Shown in pieces: positions 29,697-36,251 of a DNA stretch of 36,251 nucleotides. The DNA is taken from assembly GCA_005798555.1 (NCBI GenBank), contig SYJA01000081.1, positions 1 through 36,251 on the forward strand, written 5' to 3'. Under the pieces are notes generated by a model that saw only the letters and a program-made list of their open reading frames with translations, searched no databases and was not told where the DNA came from. The stretch is from Actinomycetota bacterium (GTDB lineage: Bacteria; Actinomycetota; Actinomycetes; S36-B12). Every line of letters starts with the position of its first letter. Position 1 is the stretch's first letter. The translations under genes and the position numbers were made by a program.

Positions 29697-31610
29697 CTAC
29701 GCCACCTTTCGCGGTATCAACTGAATTTCGGCCTCAGTCATGTACTTATTGAGTTCTTCAATGTCAAATAGGGACACCAACTCGTCCCCCATCCACGGCA
29801 GGCTCTGGTTGTGAACCTCCACGCCGTTCCCGGACAGGCGGCACACGACATTTATGTTGCGCCAATTGGGGTCCATTTTCGGAAAGTCATTTCGAGTATG
29901 TCCGCCCCGTGACTCCTCCCGGGCAAGCCCTGACCTGGCGATGCACTCCGAGACGACGAGCATATTCTGCAGGTCGAGGGCTAAATGCCATCCTGGGTTG
30001 TACGCCCGCGCTCCTGGAACACTCAAAGTCGACGCCCGCGTCCTTAATTCCGCGAGCCGAGCAAGCGCCAACTTCATCTCGTCAGCGGTGCGAATGATAC
30101 CGACTAGGTCGTTCATCAACTGCTGAAGATCCTGCTGGATTGTGTACGGATTTTCCCCGCCCACCTGACTAAATGGTGCCAGGGCCGCGGCCACCGCCGC
30201 GTCAACGTCGACCTGACTCACCGCCGGGCGCCCGCCCGCCGCATCCAGATCTGCCAGATAGGCCACCGCCCCCATGCCAGCGCGCCTGCCAAATACGAGG
30301 AGATCCGAGAGCGAGTTGCCACCTAACCGGTTTGACCCGTGCAGGCCACCGGCGGCTTCGCCCGCCGAGAACAGGCCCCGGACACCGACCGCCGCGGCAG
30401 AATCGGGGTCAACCTCAACCCCGCCCATCACGTAGTGACATGTCGGCCCGACCTCCATTGACTCCTTCGTGATATCCACGTCGGCCAGTTCCTTGAACTG
30501 GTGCCACATCGAGGGTAGCTTTGCTTTGATGGTTTCTGCCGGCAGCCGCCTGGAAACATCCAAAAACACTCCACCATGCGGCGAACCACGTCCGGCCTTC
30601 ACCTCCGCATTTATGGCACGGGACACTTCGTCACGCGGCAACAATTCGGGCGGACGCTTATTGCTGTCCGGATCGGTATACCAGCGATCCGCTTCCTCTT
30701 CGGTCTTCGCGTACTGCTCGGTAAACACCGGCGGGATATAGTCGAACATAAAGCGCCGACCTTCAGAGTTGGTCAAAACCCCGCCGTCACCGCGAACAGA
30801 TTCGGTGACCAGGATGCCCTTGACGCTCAGTGGCCACACCATGCCCGTTGGGTGAAACTGAACAAACTCCATGTTTATTAGCGACCCACCCGCACGCATT
30901 GCGAGCGCGTGACCATCCCCAGTGTACTCCCAAGAATTACTCGAGACCTTGAAGGACTTTCCTATGCCCCCGGTCGCGATAACAACCGCAGCGGACTCGA
31001 ACAGCACGAATTGGCCGGACTCACGCCAGTAACCAAAGGCTCCAGCAACCCGACGGTCATCCCCCTCCCCGCTAATGAGAATGTCGGTAATGGTGCATTC
31101 AGCGAAGACCTTGATCCGTGACTCATAGTCACCGCTGAGTTTCATGTCCTGTTGCTGCAGTTGGACAACTTTCTGCTGGAGCGTACGAATCAGTTCCAAG
31201 CCGGTGCGGTCGCCAACGTGTGCTAACCGCGGGTACTCGTGCCCACCGAAATTTCGCTGACTGATCTTGCCATCTGCGGTGCGATCGAAAAGTGCACCCC
31301 ATTCTTCAAGCTCCCAAACCCGATCCGGAGCCTCTTTCGCATGCACTTCAGCCATTCGGAAATGGTTTAGGAATTTTCCGCCGCGCATGGTGTCGCGATA
31401 ATGAACCTGCCAATTATCCTTACCATTAACGTTGCCCATTGACGCGGCGATTCCACCTTCGGCCATGACGGTATGCGCTTTCCCGAAAAGGGACTTACTT
31501 AAAATCGCCGTACTTTTCCCAAGCTCGCGCGACTCGATTGCCGCTCGCAAGCCAGCCCCACCCGCACCGATTACCACTACGTCGTACTTGTAGTGCTCTA
31601 CATCCGCCAT
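29697..31610 (-). CDS. sdhA: Succinate dehydrogenase flavoprotein subunit
   Basis: 637 residues. The FAD-binding G-A-G-G-A-G-L-R-A motif is near residue 16, the FAD-linking His segment H-T-V-M-A-E-G-G-I-A-A near 46, the substrate-site region Q-F-H-P-T-G near 255 and S-N-R-L-G-G-N-S-L near 425. It oxidises succinate to fumarate in the TCA cycle. The ATG has an AGAGGAG ribosome-binding site and lies 22 bases after sdhC. Length and R-G-S-P-H-G-G-V-F-L-D match the Sdh1-type rather than the enterobacterial SdhA. Confidence 0.94.
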   Translation of the reverse strand: MADVEHYKYDVVVIGAGGAGLRAAIESRELGKSTAILSKSLFGKAHTVMAEGGIAASMGNVNGKDNWQVHYRDTMRGGKFLNHFRMAEVHAKEAPDRVWELEEWGALFDRTADGKISQRNFGGHEYPRLAHVGDRTGLELIRTLQQKVVQLQQQDMKLSGDYESRIKVFAECTITDILISGEGDDRRVAGAFGYWRESGQFVLFESAAVVIATGGIGKSFKVSSNSWEYTGDGHALAMRAGGSLINMEFVQFHPTGMVWPLSVKGILVTESVRGDGGVLTNSEGRRFMFDYIPPVFTEQYAKTEEEADRWYTDPDSNKRPPELLPRDEVSRAINAEVKAGRGSPHGGVFLDVSRRLPAETIKAKLPSMWHQFKELADVDITKESMEVGPTCHYVMGGVEVDPDSAAAVGVRGLFSAGEAAGGLHGSNRLGGNSLSDLLVFGRRAGMGAVAYLADLDAAGGRPAVSQVDVDAAVAAALAPFSQVGGENPYTIQQDLQQLMNDLVGIIRTADEMKLALARLAELRTRASTLSVPGARAYNPGWHLALDLQNMLVVSECIARSGLAREESRGGHTRNDFPKMDPNWRNINVVCRLSGNGVEVHNQSLPWMGDELVSLFDIEELNKYMTEAEIQLIPRKVA

Positions 31611-31632
31611 GACTTGTAATCTCCTCTAAGAA

Positions 31633-32445
31633 TTAAAAGAAATAGAAATTCGTTATTGAGCCCGTTGCCACTTGACGCACATATAAGTCGGTGAGCGCGA
31701 CACCGAAAAGCGAAACCCAGGCAAACTTCGGATGATGCAGATTCAGTTTCGAAACATAGGTCCAGAGTTTATAACGAACCGGGTGTGCCGAAAAGTTTCG
31801 CAGCCGCCCCCCCATTATGTGCCGGCAGGTGTGACAGGACAGCGAGTAGAGCCACAGGAAAGTCGCATTGGCGGCAAGTACCAACGTGCCCACGCTTAGA
31901 TGACCCCACTCCCCCTCGCCGTTGCGCAGCGCCAGAGCCACATCTATTGTCAAAATAATGTTGAAGACCAGGCCAGCAACAAAAAAATAGCGATGGCTGT
32001 TTTGCAAAATCAGCGGTGCCCGGGTTTCACCGGTGTACTTTTTGCGCGGCTCGCTGACCGCGCAGGCGGGCGGCGAGAGCCAAAAGGACCGGTAGTACGA
32101 CTTACGGTAGTAGTAACAGGTCATTCGAAAACCCAGCGGGAAAATGAGAATTATCAGGGCCGGCGAAAGTATCCACCACGAGCCAAAAGGAGTCCAGATC
32201 GCCGTTCCGGAAATGCAAGAGCTGGCTAAACAAGGCGAGTAAAAGGGAGAAATTAGAGGTTCGGCGAAGTAATAGGCATTCTCAAACGCCCGCCATGTCG
32301 AATACACGATAAAGGCGAGGAGCGCGCCGACAATTAATGCCGGCTGAATCCACCAGCGGTCGGTACGAAGGGTCCGGGCCTTGATATCCGCGCGTTTCTC
32401 CCCCGGGACGCCACCGGTTGGCGGTGCAGTCGTAACCCCGCTCAT
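31633..32445 (-). CDS. sdhC: Succinate dehydrogenase membrane anchor (Sdh1-type single subunit)
   Basis: 270 residues with about five membrane segments (near 36-55, 90-110, 155-175, 185-205 and 240-255). His residues in S-C-H-T-C-R-H and L-N-L-H-H are candidate heme ligands. One protein replaces the separate SdhC and SdhD anchors, as in the mycobacterial Rv0249c-type complex. It heads the operon sdhC-sdhA-sdhB; a GAAGGGGG ribosome-binding site precedes its ATG. The N-terminal 30 residues are cytoplasmic and variable. Confidence 0.87.
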   Translation of the reverse strand: MSGVTTAPPTGGVPGEKRADIKARTLRTDRWWIQPALIVGALLAFIVYSTWRAFENAYYFAEPLISPFYSPCLASSCISGTAIWTPFGSWWILSPALIILIFPLGFRMTCYYYRKSYYRSFWLSPPACAVSEPRKKYTGETRAPLILQNSHRYFFVAGLVFNIILTIDVALALRNGEGEWGHLSVGTLVLAANATFLWLYSLSCHTCRHIMGGRLRNFSAHPVRYKLWTYVSKLNLHHPKFAWVSLFGVALTDLYVRQVATGSITNFYFF

Positions 32446-32567
32446 AGCAGACCCCCTTCACCGGTTTCTGTAGGGAAATCTAGCGGTTCGACCACGGTGG
32501 CGCAGTCTTCGCCTATAGGAGGTTGGTCACAGGCTTTTTGCCACCGGCGCCGTATTCTAAATGCACT

Positions 32568-33545
32568 ATGCCCCTTATCGACCGGTCGGCCGGCGTACCC
32601 GACCGCTTACCAGCAGAGTATTTGGCGGCCGCCCTCGTCCTTTGTTTCAGTGTCTTGGCGGTTTTCGGCGCCCGGCCAGCGGCCGCGGACCCGCCGGTTG
32701 GGTATACGAGCATCGGCGGCGAGCAACTCATGGCACCGGGACGCCAGGTTAACCTCGGGCCGGGCGCCAAGGCGCTACCTGATATCTGGGCCACCTCCTG
32801 GGTACTTGCCGATGCCAACACCGGTGAGATTTTGGCCGCCAAGTCGGCCCACCTGCAGCGTGCGCCAGCAAGTACCCTGAAGACCTTGACGGCCTTGACC
32901 GTCCTACCGCAGGTGAGCCTGGACCAGTTGTATGTGGCCACCACCGGCGATGCCAACACCTACGGCTCCCGGGTTGGGTTAATAGCCGGGAAGACTTACA
33001 CCATCGGCGACCTGCTCCATGGCTTAATGCTGCCAAGCGGCAATGACGCCGCCTTGGCCTTGGCCAGGGCGAATGGGTCGGTACCAAGGACAGTCGCCCA
33101 AATGAACGAATTGGCCACCCGACTGCGGGCACTAGACACCGTGGCCATGAACCCCAGCGGGCTTGATGCCCCGGGGCAATTGTCCAGCGCGTATGACCTC
33201 GCCCTGTTCGGGCGGGCAACCTTGGCGATGCCGGAGATTGGCGACATTGCTAGTACCGAGCGCTATGAATTCCCGTGGCGAGGGCAGCGCACCCGAACCA
33301 TCTACAACGAAAACCGGCTGCTATTAAGTGACTACCCCGGGGTCATCGGCCTCAAGACCGGTTACACCACCAATGCCGGCCGTACCTTCATCGGCATGGC
33401 GCGGCGTGGGGATCGCACCCTCGTGGTCGCGCTCATGGGGATCCACGAGGCAAGTGCCGACGCAGCGCGCAAGGCGCTGACCTGGGGCTTTAAAAACCAG
33501 GAGTTTGTCACTCCCGTCGGCGTTTTGGTCGATCCGCTCGCTTAG
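32568..33545 (+). CDS. D-alanyl-D-alanine carboxypeptidase (penicillin-binding protein)
   Basis: 325 residues, exported. An N-terminal hydrophobic segment (about 20-40, ending A-R-P-A-A-A) is the signal or anchor. The serine-peptidase S11 motifs are present: Ser102-x-x-Lys105 in A-S-T-L-K, S-G-N-D near 165, and K-T-G-Y-T-T-N-A-G near 262. It trims the terminal D-Ala from peptidoglycan stem peptides. I take ATG 32568 as start; a TTG 15 codons upstream is less likely, since a TATTCT box lies 9 bases before this ATG. It is divergent from sdhC and converges with trpS. Confidence 0.88.
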   Translation: MPLIDRSAGVPDRLPAEYLAAALVLCFSVLAVFGARPAAADPPVGYTSIGGEQLMAPGRQVNLGPGAKALPDIWATSWVLADANTGEILAAKSAHLQRAPASTLKTLTALTVLPQVSLDQLYVATTGDANTYGSRVGLIAGKTYTIGDLLHGLMLPSGNDAALALARANGSVPRTVAQMNELATRLRALDTVAMNPSGLDAPGQLSSAYDLALFGRATLAMPEIGDIASTERYEFPWRGQRTRTIYNENRLLLSDYPGVIGLKTGYTTNAGRTFIGMARRGDRTLVVALMGIHEASADAARKALTWGFKNQEFVTPVGVLVDPLA

Positions 33546-33554
33546 ATCACCGAG

Positions 33555-35902
<2,348 letters not shown>

Positions 35903-35908
35903 GGCATG

Positions 35909-35914
35909 AGACTA
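35909..35914 (-). promoter_or_regulatory. -10 box for the leaderless CNNM-trpS unit
   Basis: On the minus strand TAGTCT lies 6 bases before the ATG at 35902. It sits in the 27-base gap after the icd stop, giving the next two genes their own promoter. Confidence 0.45.
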
Positions 35915-35929
35915 CGGAAGAACCCGCGA

Positions 35930-36251
35930 TCAGGCACGAACCGCCCGCTGCAAGTTCATGTCAACCTCGGCCAAGAAGTCCTGGGTGGTCTGCCATGGCT
36001 GCTCCGGGCCCACCAGCAGCGCCAGATCCTTGGTCATTTTGCCGGACTCCACGGTCTGGACGCAGACCCGTTCCAGGGTCTGCGCAAAGTCCGTGACCGC
36101 CGGGGTGCCGTCCAAATTACCGCGGTGCGCCAGGCCCTGGGTCCAGGCGAAAATCGAGGCAATCGGGTTAGTCGAGGTTGGCCTGCCTTTTTGATGCTCG
36201 CGATAGTGCCGGGTCACTGTCCCGTGGGCTGCCTCTGCCTCGACGGTCTTG
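35930..36251 (-). CDS. icd: NADP-dependent isocitrate dehydrogenase, 3' end (partial)
   Basis: The frame runs off the right edge and gives about 107 C-terminal residues. [21 protein letters not shown], and the tail [13 protein letters not shown] followed by F-L-A-E-V-D are the signature of the dimeric, eukaryote-like NADP-isocitrate dehydrogenase. It converts isocitrate to 2-oxoglutarate in the TCA cycle. The true start lies outside the window. Confidence 0.9.
   Translation of the reverse strand, partial: KTVEAEAAHGTVTRHYREHQKGRPTSTNPIASIFAWTQGLAHRGNLDGTPAVTDFAQTLERVCVQTVESGKMTKDLALLVGPEQPWQTTQDFLAEVDMNLQRAVRA

Noticed and set aside
32553-32558. TATTCT as a leaderless promoter of the D,D-carboxypeptidase
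   Set aside because: It lies 9 bases before the ATG rather than 6-7 and has no well-spaced -35 box, so I mention it only as support for the start.

Overview
The window is chromosomal DNA of an actinobacterium (Actinomycetota) of moderately high GC content. The evidence is the gene set: an LpdA-type quinone reductase, PmmB-type phosphomutase, an Sdh1-type succinate dehydrogenase with one membrane subunit, and the order lpdA, deoD, pmmB, deoC, add, deoA, nucleoside ABC transporter, sdh, trpS, which recalls the nucleoside loci of mycobacteria and streptomycetes. GTG starts are frequent, and many operon heads have a TANNNT box 6 or 7 nt before an ATG or GTG, the signature of leaderless mRNAs. I cannot name the genus; an uncultured aquatic lineage is a guess.

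Layout. 1-1319: the tail of a possible photolyase/cryptochrome gene, a DUF2256 zinc-ribbon protein, a DUF4864-like lipoprotein behind a 20-codon leader ORF, and a gamma-glutamylcyclotransferase-like protein. 1377-9914: lpdA, then purine nucleoside and deoxyribose breakdown (deoD, a phosphopentomutase candidate, deoC, an active aldehyde dehydrogenase plus a truncated partner without catalytic residues, a small membrane protein and adenosine deaminase). 9952-11915: an EamA-type transporter and a secreted repeat protein. 11986-13275: thymidine phosphorylase.

13504-22241 is the most interesting part: a methionine/5'-deoxynucleoside salvage block holding mtnA, a class II aldolase-SDR fusion, mtnC (opposite strand), mtnB, mtnD, cdd, a 6-oxopurine-type methylthioinosine phosphorylase, an MtaD/DadD-type deaminase, a DUF985 cupin and an SDR. 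The phosphorylase carries Asn where MTA phosphorylases carry Asp, and the deaminase gene overlaps it. I therefore read the route as MTA -> methylthioinosine -> hypoxanthine + methylthioribose-1-P -> MtnA -> MtnB/MtnC/MtnD. The aldolase-SDR fusion, coupled to mtnA, would offer a second outlet to dihydroxyacetone phosphate plus an aldehyde, suited to 5'-deoxyadenosine. The final aminotransferase (MtnE) is not in the window.

22406-27301: a complete BMP-family nucleoside ABC importer (lipoprotein, two permeases, double ATPase). 27351-36251: methylmalonyl-CoA mutase large subunit, sdhCAB, a D,D-carboxypeptidase, trpS, a CNNM/CBS membrane protein, and the 3' end of an NADP-type isocitrate dehydrogenase.

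Together: the importer brings in nucleosides; add, cdd, deoD and deoA release bases and (deoxy)ribose-1-P; the mutase and DeoC take the sugar to glyceraldehyde-3-P and acetaldehyde; ALDH oxidises acetaldehyde; the mtn block recovers the by-products of S-adenosylmethionine use. No tRNA, rRNA, CRISPR array, insertion sequence or phage gene was seen, and no gene-free stretch exceeds 300 bases.
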